The position numbers and the translations under genes are program-made. From Tetrahymena thermophila SB210 (lineage: Eukaryota > Ciliophora > Oligohymenophorea > Hymenostomatida > Tetrahymenidae), in NCBI RefSeq assembly GCF_000189635.1, contig NW_002476361.1:774363-838362 (forward strand): a stretch of 64,000 nucleotides of DNA, written 5' to 3'. Of this stretch, positions 1-11,294 are shown one piece after another (within the stretch, counting starts at the first letter, position 1; each line of letters starts with the position of its first letter). Under the pieces are notes generated by a model that saw only the letters and a list, made by a program, of their open reading frames with translations, was not told the origin of the DNA and ran no database searches.

Positions 1-459
1 TATTTCATTTTTTAATTTAATAAATAAAATAATAAAAAAAAACATATTTTTTTGGAAATCTTTTATTTTTCGAATTCTATTAAATATGGTTACAGAACTA
101 AAAAGAGCTTTAATTTAATTATCTTAAGTAAGCATAAAGATAATTTAACATTTGCATAAATTGGTTGAATAAAGGTAATTTGTCTTCTAAGCAAAAGATA
201 ATCCATCATTATTTTAATAGTCAAGTCTTATTTAGGTTTGAAAAATTTTTGTTACTCTACAAAAATATCTTTTTTAAAATATTTAAAAATAAGAAAATAT
301 ATTTTTGGTATTTCAATATTAAATAAAGTGATTTAGTTACTTTTTTTACAATTTTTAAAAGAAAATACAAATTAAATCAGATATTATAAAATAGTTAACT
401 AAAATTAAAAAAACTAACAGATAAAAAAATTTAAATTAAAAATTGTAAAAATTATTGTT
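1..459. repeat. duplicated 3' flank of a B-type GTPase gene
   Basis: This stretch has no coding frame that I can support. It closely matches the DNA downstream of the two intact B genes, at about 6230-6645 and 20800-21348 (shared landmarks are the T-rich start, a run around 'agaactaaaagagcttt' and 'catcattattttaata'). It is therefore the 3' flank of the degenerate B copy to its right, duplicated along with the gene. Confidence 0.6.
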
Positions 460-1560
460 TCAAAATATGGACATTCTCTTTTGTTTTCATTTTATTTTCA
501 TAAGTTTTATTTGCACTAATCTAATTAATTTTCATTCAAATTTATGAAAAATTTACTTCAGTATTCAAATATTTACTCAAATAGTTTCTTAACTATTTAT
601 CTTGAGCAATCTCTGATTGTAGATAACATTTCTAGAGATTAATTTGTCATATAAAAGTAAAGCGTTTCTGACTATTGTTTTTAATAATATTGAATTTCTT
701 TAATTTTAACAAATACTCTCTATACGAGATTATGAAAATTCTTTACCTATCTCTTACTTTTAAGGTAAAGGAAATAAAATTATTTTGCTTTGAGCAGTTG
801 CAAATAATATTTTTTAATCTTATTATTATCACAATGTTTTAGATTCTAATAATTAAAATCCTTTGATATCATTAACTAATTTATTAAAATATCAAATTAT
901 GCTTTTAAGTGATTCATTCTTTTCTGTTCTATTGAAAACAATAGTAATATTCTTTGAAAAATCTATATAAGTTGATTCTACTAAAAAAAGATAGCTTCCA
1001 AAGTAGCTTTTAGACTATTACGCTTTTCTGGAGTTTATTATTGAAAGGACTATCCATCCAAGACTAACAAGAATTTAATATTTTAAGAATAGCAAATAGT
1101 TTTATTAAAGACAATAAGAATTAGTTATTTCAACTCCTACACCTCTGCTATCTAGCAATCCAGAACAGTCAAAAATTAGAGTTTCATTATCCAACTTAAA
1201 AAAGTTAGGCTATAAAGTTTCTGACTCTGTATCAGACTACCCAATAACACTAAACATTTGATTTTTCATATCAGAAAAATATAATTAAAGCTCTACTTCT
1301 GCAACAATACTCTTCGCTAATAACCTAAAGGTTTAAGCGATATATATATGCAGAAAATGGTGTTTTGCCAGTTCCTAAAGCAATACAAATTTTTATTATC
1401 TTATTTTATTTTAGAACCTTTCTTCATTTATTTTTTATTTATACAATATTATCATCCAAGTAAGAGCAGCTTTCCTCTATTATCTGCCATGCATATTAGT
1501 TTTTCTACTATTAATCTATAATATCTTTAGCACTATTTTTTTACATTATATATAATGTTA
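460..1560 (-). pseudogene. AIG1-like GTPase, subfamily B, degenerate copy (B1)
   Basis: This copy aligns along its length with the intact B genes at 6646-8631 and 21349-23337, but it is broken. About 560 there is an in-frame TGA where the paralogues read Leu/Ser codons. One base is missing near 975-985. The C-terminal coiled coil and glycine-rich tail are absent: only about 80 bp separate the break from the conserved terminal TGA at 460-462. The N-terminal segment before the P-loop is also shortened. The P-loop region still reads GTGKT, with the canonical Gly before Lys, whereas both intact paralogues have Cys there. I see a relic of segmental duplication rather than a functional gene. Confidence 0.75.
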
Positions 1561-1844
1561 GGTTGATACTTTATTCCTTTATTTTTTAGATTTGATTAAG
1601 ATATCAATAATTTAATTCGTGTTATGATATTTCAAATTTTAGAATATTAGAATTTTAAAAGTAATTTAAGCATATTTTCCTGATTCTGATTTCTCACTTT
1701 GTATAGTTATAAATAAAATTGATTTGATTACCATGATTTATAACCTTTATTTTTATAATATTGACTTTAATAAAAAGAAGTAGTTTTATATGTTTAATTT
1801 TAAATAAGGATAATTGCATATTTTGAATATCATTTTTTTAAGTT
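1561..1844. repeat. duplicated 5' flank of a B-type GTPase gene
   Basis: Non-coding. The sequence is highly similar to the DNA upstream of the intact B copies (about 8640-8930 and 23340-23630), including 'gattaagatatcaataat' and 'agaagtagttttatatg'. It probably holds the promoter of the B family, but no individual element can be named. Confidence 0.55.
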
Positions 1845-2247
1845 AGTTATCAATTACTAAACTATAGAGATTGTTTTACTCTTTATTGGTTTAAGTTATA
1901 CTCATATAACCTGAGGAATACTAAATCCTTCCATGAAAATCGATGAATAGGTAGTGTTATTAACCATATTCGATTGCTTGTTTTTATTTGATTAGCATTG
2001 AAGCATATAGTACTTGAGTGCTTCAACGAAGAATCCTTTATGGAATCTCTATGACTCGCCTGCCAGAGCCGCTTTGCCCTTCTTAAATCAGAGCTTAATG
2101 TGTTGTGTCTCAAGTATAAGTTCAGCAATTTAAAAGTGCCCTAGACTTTCCAATTTTACACTTAACATTTGGTAAAAAACTTCCCTTATTTTTATTTATT
2201 TTATGATAAGTAGCACCAAATACAACCCAATTAACATGGAGGGTCCC
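1845..2247. other. GC-richer island of unknown origin inserted between B1 and A1
   Basis: This block of about 400 bp has no counterpart in the paralogous B or A units, and it is visibly richer in G+C than its surroundings (for example 'cgcctgccagagccgctt' near 2055). On the minus strand, 1883-2128 is open for 81 codons even with TAA/TAG as stops, which is unusual here, but the translation matches no domain I recognise with confidence. The right edge (about 2247) cuts the A1 GTPase homology, so the island replaced the 3' part of that gene. It could be a mobile-element fragment, a structured RNA gene or transferred DNA. The sequence alone does not decide. Confidence 0.45.
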
Positions 2248-3188
2248 CTACATACTATTAAGAGATTATTCAATAATTTGTTTTGCAGTTATATAAATTT
2301 AATAGTTTTTATCTTTAGGTGGAGAAGGAAAAGTTATTATTTTTGTCTTTTAAAGATTTCTGAAAAACTCTTAGTAAGATGCATTAAAGTATTTTGTTTC
2401 ATTTAATTATTAAATAAATTTTGAGTTTCCAGATAATTCTTAAAATACTTTTCTAAGTTTATCTTAATAAAATGTTATATTATCCTTAGTAGTTTTAGAA
2501 ATTACAATGAGTAAATTTTTTGATATATCAAAAGTTGTGTCTCTTGTCATAGAAATTAAATATTGAATTTATTATTTGTATGGTTAACATCTCTCAGAAC
2601 TCAATCCTTTGCATTCTAGTAATGAACCATCTATTAATAAAATTATTTTCACCTACATAGCGTACTATTGAAAATAATGAATAAAAAACGAGTTTATGAT
2701 ATCAGCTTTAGTTTATTTAGTGTCTTAAAATCCTGGGCAATCAATATAAACGTAAGAAGAGCTGCTCTCAAAGACATAGGAAAAGAAGTTTCTGATTACA
2801 GAACATTTAGACCAATTTTTCTTTAAAATTAATTGTTTTACTAATAGTTTATGATACTTTAATTAAGCTCATTTTATTCTACAACTAGATTTATGCCTGA
2901 TAAAAAAGCAGCTAATGTTGTTTTTCCAGCCCCAGTATTTCCGATTATAAAAACAACATTTCTCTTATTGCTTGTCTACTATTTGACACAGTTAGTAAAG
3001 GAAGAGATAATATCAGAGATGATTATTTCCGATTAGTTTCCATTTTTAAGTGTATTTAGTAATAAATAATCTGATAGATTAAAAGAAATTTGGTATGAGC
3101 TTAAGGTTAAATTCTGGTTTTAACTTGATAGAAAAAGGTTTTAATTTGTATTTCTTTAATCATAAAAATTGAACTACCCTCTTCTCAT
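2122..3188 (-). pseudogene. AIG1-like GTPase, subfamily A, truncated and frameshifted (A1)
   Basis: The copy starts with an ATG at 3188, at the same place as A2, and reads through a canonical P-loop (GNTGAGKTT). A one-base deletion relative to A2 near 2796 then shifts the frame, just before the G3 motif DCPGF. The rest of the G domain is still readable in the second frame down to about 2247, where homology stops and the GC-richer island begins. The hybrid frame ends at a TGA at 2122-2124. The coiled-coil half present in A2 and A3 is missing. Both the shift and the truncation argue against function. Confidence 0.8.
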
Positions 3189-4124
3189 TTCTAAATCAGT
3201 CAAAGTATTTTTGATAGCAATATTATTATTTATAATTCTTTCGTTTTTAATAAATTATGAAGAAGTTTTAAGTAATAACTTATATTTGAAATGTATTTAT
3301 ATTTCATTTAATAGAGTTTTATAATTAATATTCAAAAAAAATATATTTAAAAAAACACTTTTATTTCCAATCTTTAATTTACTGCCATAAGCTTATTGAT
3401 GATAACCAATTACGCATTAAAAAAAAGATTATAATTTATTTAATATAATATTACGTGCTTCTAAATAACCCACCATCATTTTTTGAGTTTATAATCTTTT
3501 AATAATAAAAAAAGTTAATCTAAATTGAAAATTTCAATCCACATTTCGGAGTTCGTCTTCACCTTAATTCGAGGAATGAGGAATCGCAAAATTATGGTAT
3601 ATATAAATATATATCAAATTAATGAAATTTAAAATAATAATTTTAAAAATAATTTTTCGAAGCTCATTAAAAATAAATGGATATTTTTGTATTAATTATC
3701 ATACCATCACAAATTCTATAAATATTCGTATAATTTTATAGTGAAAATTTATCAATTTAGTGATAGGATTAGTAGAAATATTTGTAATAATTGGACATTT
3801 AGCAAAAGTTGACCAATAGAGTGAGAATAAATTAATTATTTTAGAAGATAACTGCTGTGAATACATTTTATTTATAAATTTTCATGATATTATTGCAGCA
3901 CAACTTAATTTTACTATTTATATTGTTGGCAATGAAGGAATATATTATTTATTCAAGATTAAACTATAATATCTTATTATTTTAATTTTAGAAGAATTTA
4001 ACAATTTTCATAATACTGAAAGATAAAAAAAACAAAAATTTATTATTAAATGAATGATTTAACATTTTAATTATTTGTTGTTAAATTTAATTTTATTATA
4101 TTTATATATATTTATCTTTTTTTA
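3189..4124. repeat. A-family 5' flank and spacer
   Basis: No gene seen. About 3250-3490 is a duplicated block shared with the upstream regions of A2 (about 5750-5990) and A3 (about 12860-13130), marked by 'acacttttatttcca' and 'taatttactgcc'. The remainder to 4124 is AT-rich spacer that leads into the 3' end of A2. Confidence 0.5.
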
Positions 4125-5699
4125 TCAATAATTATTATTTAAGTTTTTTCTTTTAACTTAGTTTTCATTTTTTAAAACTTAGATTTACTCATCATAATTT
4201 ATTTTATCTTTTAGTTATTAATTTAGCTATTCTTGTTTTTGGTGGAGTTCTTAGTTAGATTTTTTTAAACTTTATTATGTATTATTAAACATTATTTAGT
4301 TTAATAAATCCTCTTATTATTTATTTGATGCTGCTATTTCTTCGTTCAATATTATTAAGACTACTTTTTTGAACACAGTATAAAATGATAATTCATAACT
4401 AATCTTGCTGAAGAAAAGATTATAAGCAAATTTGGATAAAAATTCAATGTAGCTTAATTCTTATTCGATTTCATTACTTTAAAATTTATTTTAGAAAAAA
4501 GAAAAATTTTTTTCTATTGGAGTGATTAATTTTAAGTTAATAAGACTAATTAATTGCTAATTGTTAGCTGGATTGAAATGTTATTCTAAATCTGAGACTA
4601 TTTATTACATTAGTTTTATATACTCTTTTATTAATGATTCATTTTGTTGAATTTAGTTTCTTAAAATATTTAGAGCATTTTTTAATTTATTTTTCATAAC
4701 AATTTAGATTTCAGATTCCAATTTTAATAAATTACGATAAGAATTAATTGATAATGGAACTTTAAAATCATTTTCATGGTAATATTACATGCTATTAAGA
4801 GATTCTTCAATAGTTTATTTTGCAGTTATGTAAATTTAATAGTTTTTTTTATCTTAAGGGGGAGAAGGAAATGTTATTATTTTTGTCTACAAAAGACTTC
4901 TGAAAAACTTTTAGTAAGATATATTAAAGTATTTTGTTTCATCTAATTATTAAATGAATTCTGAGGTTGTTGATAGCGCTTAAAATGCTGCTCTAAGTTT
5001 TTCTTAATAAAATATTATATCATCTTTAGTGGTTTTAGATATTACAATAAGTAAATTTCTTGAAATGTCAAAAGTTGTGTCTTTTGTCATAGAAATTAAA
5101 TATTGAATTTATTCTTTATATGGTTAGCATCTCTGATTACTCAATCCTTTGCAATCTAGTAATGAACCATCTATTAATAAAATTATTTTTACCTACAAAG
5201 CATTCTATTAAAAATAATGAATAAAAAACGAGTTTATAATATCAGCTTTAGTTAATTTAGTGTCTTAAAATCCTGGGCAATCAATATAAACACAAGAAGA
5301 GCTCTCAAAGACATTAGGAAAAGTTGTTTCTGATTAGAGAGCATTTTCACCAATTTTATTTTTTAATTATAAATGTTTTTATTTATAGTTAATGATTTTT
5401 TAATTAAGCTCGTTTTTTTTTACAATTAGATCTATGTCTGATAAAAAAGCAGCTAATGTTGTTTTGCCAGCCCCTGTACTTCCGATTATAAAAACAACAT
5501 TTTTCTTATTACTTGTCTACTATTTGGCACAATTTGAAAACTAAGAGATCATATCAGAGATAATTACTTCCGATTCATTTCCATTTTTAAGTATATTTAG
5601 TTATTAATAATCTTATTGTTCAAGAGAAATTTGATTTGAGCTTAATGTTAAATTCTGGTTTTAACTTGACTGAAAAGTGTTTTTGAAATATTTTCTCAT
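4125..5699 (-). CDS. AIG1/GIMA-like P-loop GTPase, subfamily A (A2)
   Basis: A single 524-aa frame in the ciliate code. The G1 motif GSTGAGKTT lies at residues 73-81 and follows a hydrophobic strand (NVVFII). The G3 motif DCPGFQDTK begins at about residue 140. Next comes the typical beta strand KIILLIDGS, and the second half is Lys/Glu/Gln-rich and probably helical or coiled coil. Unlike the B and C proteins it ends in a polar Asn/Tyr tail with no hydrophobic segment. The start is the Met that A1 and A3 also share; the frame stays open a little further upstream without another Met. The AIG1-like assignment rests on the DxPG motif, the spacing and the coiled coil. The cellular role is unknown. 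Confidence 0.85.
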
Positions 5700-6645
5700 G
5701 TCTAAAGTAGTCAAGGTATTTTTTATAGCAATATTATTTATAATTCTTTTCTTTTTAATAAATTATGAAAAAGTTTTAAGAAATAACAAAATATATAGCT
5801 CCTTATTTTTGAATTAATATTAAAAAAAAAAATATATTCAAAAAAACACTTTTATTTTAATTCACTAATTTACTGCCTTTAGTTTGTTAAAGATACCAAA
5901 TACGCATTAATTAAAAACAAATATAATTTATTTGAATATTTGACAACATTGCATGCATCTAAATACCCCATCATCATTTTTTGATATTTAAAAATTTTTA
6001 TTTCAATAGATATACACACATTATGATTGAAAAAAATGTTGGTTAATTATTAAAATAAACTTCCCGATTATAAATATATATGTAAATGAACATTTAATTT
6101 TATTATTGTAATAAAATTACACTACAAAAAATTTGACACATTATTATATTTAAATCTTCAACCTCTAAAATATTGATTAACAATTAGCATAATTAATCAT
6201 TTAATATTAGAAGATATTTTTAAATGGAAATTCTACCCCTCTATCGGATCTATTTCATTTTTTAATTACAGAACTAAAAGAGCTTTCATTTTATTAACTT
6301 AAATAAAATAAAATAATCTAAAATTTGCATAAATTGATTGCATATAGACAATTTGTCATCTAAGCAAAGATAATCCATCATTATTTTAATAATCAAGTCT
6401 TTTAATAGGTTTTATGGCTATTTTTTATTAATATGCAAAAATATCTTTTTTAAGAGTAATTTAGCTTTATTATTGCAAAACACTGTATTAGATGGGTTAA
6501 GAACGCTCATGAAGTGTCATTTAAAAATAAGAAAATATTTTAATTGAGATATTAAATAAAATTATTTAGTTGCTTTTTTAACAATTTTTAAATCAGATTT
6601 TATAAAAAAATTAAATTTATTTAAAAATTTTTTTAAATTATTGTT
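5700..6645. repeat. intergenic: A 5' flank and B 3' flank repeats
   Basis: No gene seen. The left part repeats the A-family upstream block, and the right part (from about 6230, beginning near 'tctacccctctat') repeats the B-family 3' flank also found at 1-459 and 20800-21348. The two flanks meet at about 6000-6200. Confidence 0.5.
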
Positions 6646-8631
6646 TCAAAATATAGAACACGCTGATCTAAAAAAGCCAATTGCTCCTCCTATAACAGTA
6701 CCAACAGGGCCAAAGCAGCTTCCTATTACTCCGTATTTTACTGTAGAGCCTATAGTGCCTAATACTGAAGGTGATGAACTTTTTTTTGCCTAAGCCTCAA
6801 TTATTTATCTCTCCTTTTCTCTTCTTTATTAATTTTATTTTTGTACTTCTTACGTATGTCTATCTACTTCTTCCTCCATTTTTCTTAAATCCTCTTGTCC
6901 ATTAATAATATTAGATTTAAAATTATTAAGCTAATTCTATTTTTAAGTTATAGAAGATTAAATTGACTCTATTTTTTTCTTTTGTTGTTCTTCTTATTAT
7001 TTCTAAATTTTTAATTGTTCTTATTTTCTTTTTTCCTCCATATTTAATTGATTAGCCTCGTTATTTAGCTAATTAATTTATTCCATCTATTAATCAATTT
7101 ACTTTTAACTAGACTGTACTTTCTAATTCAAAACGTTTTATTCATTTTCACTTATCATAATTTAATCATCTAGCTCTCTTTATTATCTTTATTATTTGAT
7201 TATGAATTTTTACTTTTCATAACTTTTTTGCAGCAAAAGCATTCCTTCAGACATTTCATAGCAATCAATAATTCCAAAGTTAATTTTGTAACCCTCTTTA
7301 TCTTACAAAAAGTTGAACTATACCAATAAATTGTCATACACTTCTCTTAAAAAAAATTACAATTTCTTTAATGTTTTTGTGTATGATTAATCATATTGAT
7401 TAAGTTATAAATTTATAATTGGTTAAAAAAGGTATTATAATAGCAAATCATAATAGGTGCTATTTATTAACTTCTTTTTATTTGCTTCATACTAAGAATT
7501 GTAATTATCTATTATTTGAGGGAACTAATCTAATTAATTTTCATTCAAATTTATGAAAAATTTACTCAAGTATTCACATATTTCCTCAAATAGTTTCTTA
7601 ACTATTTATCTTGAGCAATCTCTGATAGCAGATAACATTTCTAGAGATTAGTTTGTCATCTAAAAGTAAAATGTTTCTGATTTTTGTTTTTTGTAATATT
7701 GAATTTCTTTAATTTTTTAACAAATACTCTCGATATGAGATTATGAAAATAATTTACCTATCTCTTACTTTTAAGGTAAAGGAAATAAAATTATTTTTGC
7801 ATTGAGCAGTTGCAAAAGATATTTTTAAATCTTATTATTATCACAATGTTTTAGATTCTAATAATTAAAATCCAGAGATTTCATCAACTAATTTATTAAA
7901 ATATCAAATTATTTTCTATAAAATGCTTCATTATTTTATGTTCTAGTGAAAACAATAGCAACATTCTTTGAAAAATCTATATTAGTTGATTATGCTAAAA
8001 AAAAGGTAGCTTCCAAAGTAGCTTTTAGACTCTTACCCTTTTCAGGAGTTTTATATTGAAAGGACTATCCATCCAAGACTATCAGGAATTTAATATTTTA
8101 AGAATAGCAAATAGCTTTATTAAGGCAATAAGAATTAGATATGTCAACTTCTACACCTCTGCTATCTAGTAATCCAGGACAGTCAACAATTATAGTTTCA
8201 TTATCCAACTCAAAAATATTAGGCTGTTAAGTTTCTGACTCTGTATCAGACAAACCAATAGGGGTAGACATTTGATTTTTCAAACAAGAAAATTTTAATT
8301 TAGGCTCTACTTCTTCGCCATACTGTTCGCTAGTAACTTACAAGTTTAAACGAGATATATATGCAGAAAATGTTGTTTTGCAAGTTCCTGTAATTCCTAA
8401 TACGATCAGCATATTGTTATTATCTTTATCTTATTTTATTTTAGAACCTTTCTTCATTAATTCTAAAATTTTAGCAATAGATTTCTCTTAGCTAGTTCCC
8501 TCTTTTAATTATGCAGTAATATCATCCAAGTAAGAGCAGCTTTCCTCATTTAACTGCCAGGCATATTAGTTTTGCAACTATTAATCTACAATATCTTTAG
8601 CAATATTTTTTAAAGCACTGCTTATTTTCAT
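6646..8631 (-). CDS. AIG1/GIMA-like GTPase, subfamily B, with coiled coil and Gly-rich tail (B2)
   Basis: An uninterrupted frame of 661 aa; I checked every line for in-frame TGA. Residues 1-75 form an N-terminal helical region. The G1 motif begins at residue 79 and reads GITGTCKTT, with Cys in place of the usual Gly before the Lys. G3 is DCPGLLDSRG, followed by a strand ending LDGQSFQ. A G4-like segment FTRTQ resembles the TRxx pattern of AIG1 proteins. Residues of about 480-615 are a Gln/Glu/Lys coiled coil. The last 40 or so residues are glycine-rich and hydrophobic (GTIGSTVKYGVIGS, then GPVGTVIGG), suited to membrane contact. Nearly identical in layout to the gene at 21349-23337. Confidence 0.85.
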
Positions 8632-9469
8632 GATAATGTTAGGTTGATATGTTATTTGTTTGTTTGTTTTTTAGATTTGATTAAGATATCAATAATTTAA
8701 TTCGTGTTTTGATATTTCAAATTTTAGAATATAACAGATATTAGAATATTAAAAATAATTTAAGCGTGTTTTCTTGATTTCCCACCTTTTATCGTAATAA
8801 ACAAAATTGATTTGATTACCATGATTTATAACCATCATTTTTATAATTTTGGTTCTAGTGTAACAAAAAGAAGTAGTTTATATGTTTAATTTAAAATAAG
8901 GATAAATTGCATATTTAGAATATCATATGATTAAGATTTACACAATAAGAGAAAGAAAATCACAAATTTTTCAACTCAAAATACATATTAATTTTGAAGG
9001 CCTAAAATAATCTTACCCCTAGTAATGATAATTAATCAGAAATAATACTTTAAATTATAATAATCCTAACAAAAAAAATAAATAAAAAATAGATTATTAT
9101 ATTTGTTGTGATCAAATACTTCAAATATCTTCTTATATTTTTTAATGATATCATCATTTTTATATTTTGGAAATTTTTTAATCAAAAAGTATTTTTTTAG
9201 AACTTTTATTTATTAATAAGTAATGAAGAAAAGGAAAATTTTTGTTTAATGTAATATAAAATAAATTTATATATTATTTTTATTATATATTTGAGAAACA
9301 ATTTTAAATATTTGATAGATTCAAAAAAATTTAACCAACATATTCACTACTAGTCAACTAAAACTTAAAACTATATTAATCCTAACAATAAATTAAATAA
9401 ATTTTAATTAAAATCAGATAATACAACACATTATTGACGCACTAAAAATTAGAATTTTAAAATATAAGT
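8632..9469. other. intergenic, B 5' flank then AT-rich spacer
   Basis: Up to about 8930 this repeats the B-family 5' flank. The segment at about 8990-9060 ('aatcttacccctagtaat') recurs near 23690. The remainder is AT-rich without a supportable coding frame. Confidence 0.45.
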
Positions 9470-9975
9470 CATCAGATTACTCACTAATAAATATGTAATT
9501 AAAATAAAAAACAAATTAATATTTGAATATTTTATGTTGAAAGTCCTACCCTAACCTCTTTCTATCAAATTAATTTAATTTTTAATTAAAAAATAAAATA
9601 ATAAATTGAATATATTTTTTTTTTTAATTATATCAATTTTTCAATTTTATAAAATTCATGAACTGATTGATTTAAAAAATAAATTAATTATTACCATATT
9701 TAGCAAGCTGTTTAAAGAAAACATAATCTAATCATAACAAAAAATAATTGAGTGCAGTAAATTTGTTTGTATTTTAGATGTATTTAAAATAAGAAAATAA
9801 ATCTTAAATAAAAATTTTCAATTACAATTGTTAAGTTAATTAATTATTTGTTTGTTTAAGCTATGTATTTTACTACTACAATATATTTTTTAGAGAAAAA
9901 GTAAATTTAGAAATCAAAATAAATTTAAATGGTACCTTAAATAAACAAATGTTAAAAGAAATATAAATTATAAAA
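9470..9975. repeat. ~430-bp flank repeat, copy 1
   Basis: Begins around 'gttgaaagtcctaccct' and continues through 'tttgtttgtattttaga' and 'gctatgtattttacta'. A tandem neighbour follows at 9976-10440, and further copies occur at 23800-24283 and 24355-24790. The block is non-coding. By analogy with the B genes, whose 3' flanks start with a similar CCTACCC element, these are probably 3' flanks of deleted or relic GTPase-type genes. Confidence 0.65.
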
Positions 9976-10440
9976 CAAGTTAATATTAGGATATTTTTTG
10001 CTGAAAGTCCTACCCTCTTTCTATTTATTTTTAATTTAAAAAATAAAATAATAAATTAAATATATATTTTTTTTAATTCTATCAATTTTTCTATCTGATA
10101 AAATTCATGAAGTGATTGATTTAAAACATAAATTAATTATTATAATATTAAGCAAGTTGCTTAAAGAAAACCTAATCTAATCATAATAAAAATTAATTGA
10201 GTGTAATAAATTTGTTTGTATTTTAGAAGTATTTCAAATAAGAAAATGAATTTTTTCAAATAAAACTTTTCAATTAAAATTGTTAATTCAATTAATTCTT
10301 TGTTTGTTTATTAGTTTAAGCTATGTATTTTACTATTAGAATATATTTTTTAGACAAAAAGTAAATTTAGATATCAAAACAAATTTAGATGATACCTGAA
10401 ATAAACAAATATTAAAAGAAATATAAATTATATAATATTT
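9976..10440. repeat. ~430-bp flank repeat, copy 2
   Basis: Tandem copy of the preceding block, with the same order of landmarks ('gctgaaagtcctaccctc', 'gtttgtattttagaagta', 'gctatgtattttactatt'). It is followed directly by the D-type gene relic. Confidence 0.65.
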
Positions 10441-10499
10441 ACAGCAAATTTATTGTGATAGATATTTAACTTAAATGTTATTTAAATTAGTATTGTTTC

Positions 10500-10740
10500 A
10501 GAATAAAGAAGATAATTTTTCTTTTAGTAAAATCAATTAATTTGACAAAGATGTCCCTAAAAAGGGCCAAATCGAGCTCCTATCGGTAGTGAGCTTTGTA
10601 TTAGATTTCATATCTTCTAATACTTTAGTCAATAAGCTTCTTGTTCTTTAAAATTAATACTCTAATTCCTCATTAATTAAGAGAATCCCCTCCCAATTTT
10701 GGAAGGTTATTTTTTGGCCCTTGGTTCTTAGTTGAAAATT
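10500..10740 (-). pseudogene. relic of a fourth gene type (D1), C-terminal fragment only
   Basis: On the minus strand a short frame reads through residues such as KVLEDMKSN and then a Pro/Trp-containing end. It corresponds in order and spacing to the fragment at about 24886-25116, which has EVLDEIYNK. Both sit next to the 430-bp flank repeats. No start, no upstream domain and no recognisable family are visible, so I treat it as a gene remnant. Confidence 0.4.
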
Positions 10741-11294
10741 CGGTTCTAAAATTTTTTTTGAGAGAGCTTTAATGATAAGCTACAATATATTTTCATTCTC
10801 TCTTTCTTTGATAATTGTTTATTTTCGTATTTGATTTATAAAATTGTTAAAATTTTATCTACTTCCTCCCTTTTTTATTTAAATCCTATTGCATTCTTTT
10901 TAGTTCTGATTAAGAGTATATTACTACAATTTTTCGATCGTATATATAAATGATAAAAATGAGAATATAATATGCTTTAAAAGCTAAATTTCAAAAATAA
11001 ACAACAATAATATTTTAATAAGAAAATAATTTTTCAAATCTGCAATATAAAAAATTTTCTTAATATTTGTTAATTTTAAAGTAAATAAGACTATTATTAA
11101 TATGATCAGGTTTTTAGTTTTTAATCTATTTATCTGCTTATTAACTATGAATAAGCTCTTTTTACAAAAGGAAAATATATTTCTTTCAAATTAGAACATA
11201 AATGAAAGAATAGAAAACAAATAACACATAAAAAAAATAAAACAAGAAATAATTAAATTACTAAAGAGAAATAATTTTTTTATATCTTTCTTAA
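10741..11294. other. AT-rich spacer
   Basis: No gene, RNA or clear repeat recognised. The right end, from about 11285, joins the 3' end of the A3 gene, whose terminal sequence matches that of A2. Confidence 0.4.

Noticed and set aside
1883..2128. 81-codon frame on the minus strand in the GC-richer island as a protein gene
   Set aside because: No start context, no domain I can name with confidence, and the same island interrupts a pseudogene. I describe the island but do not call a CDS.
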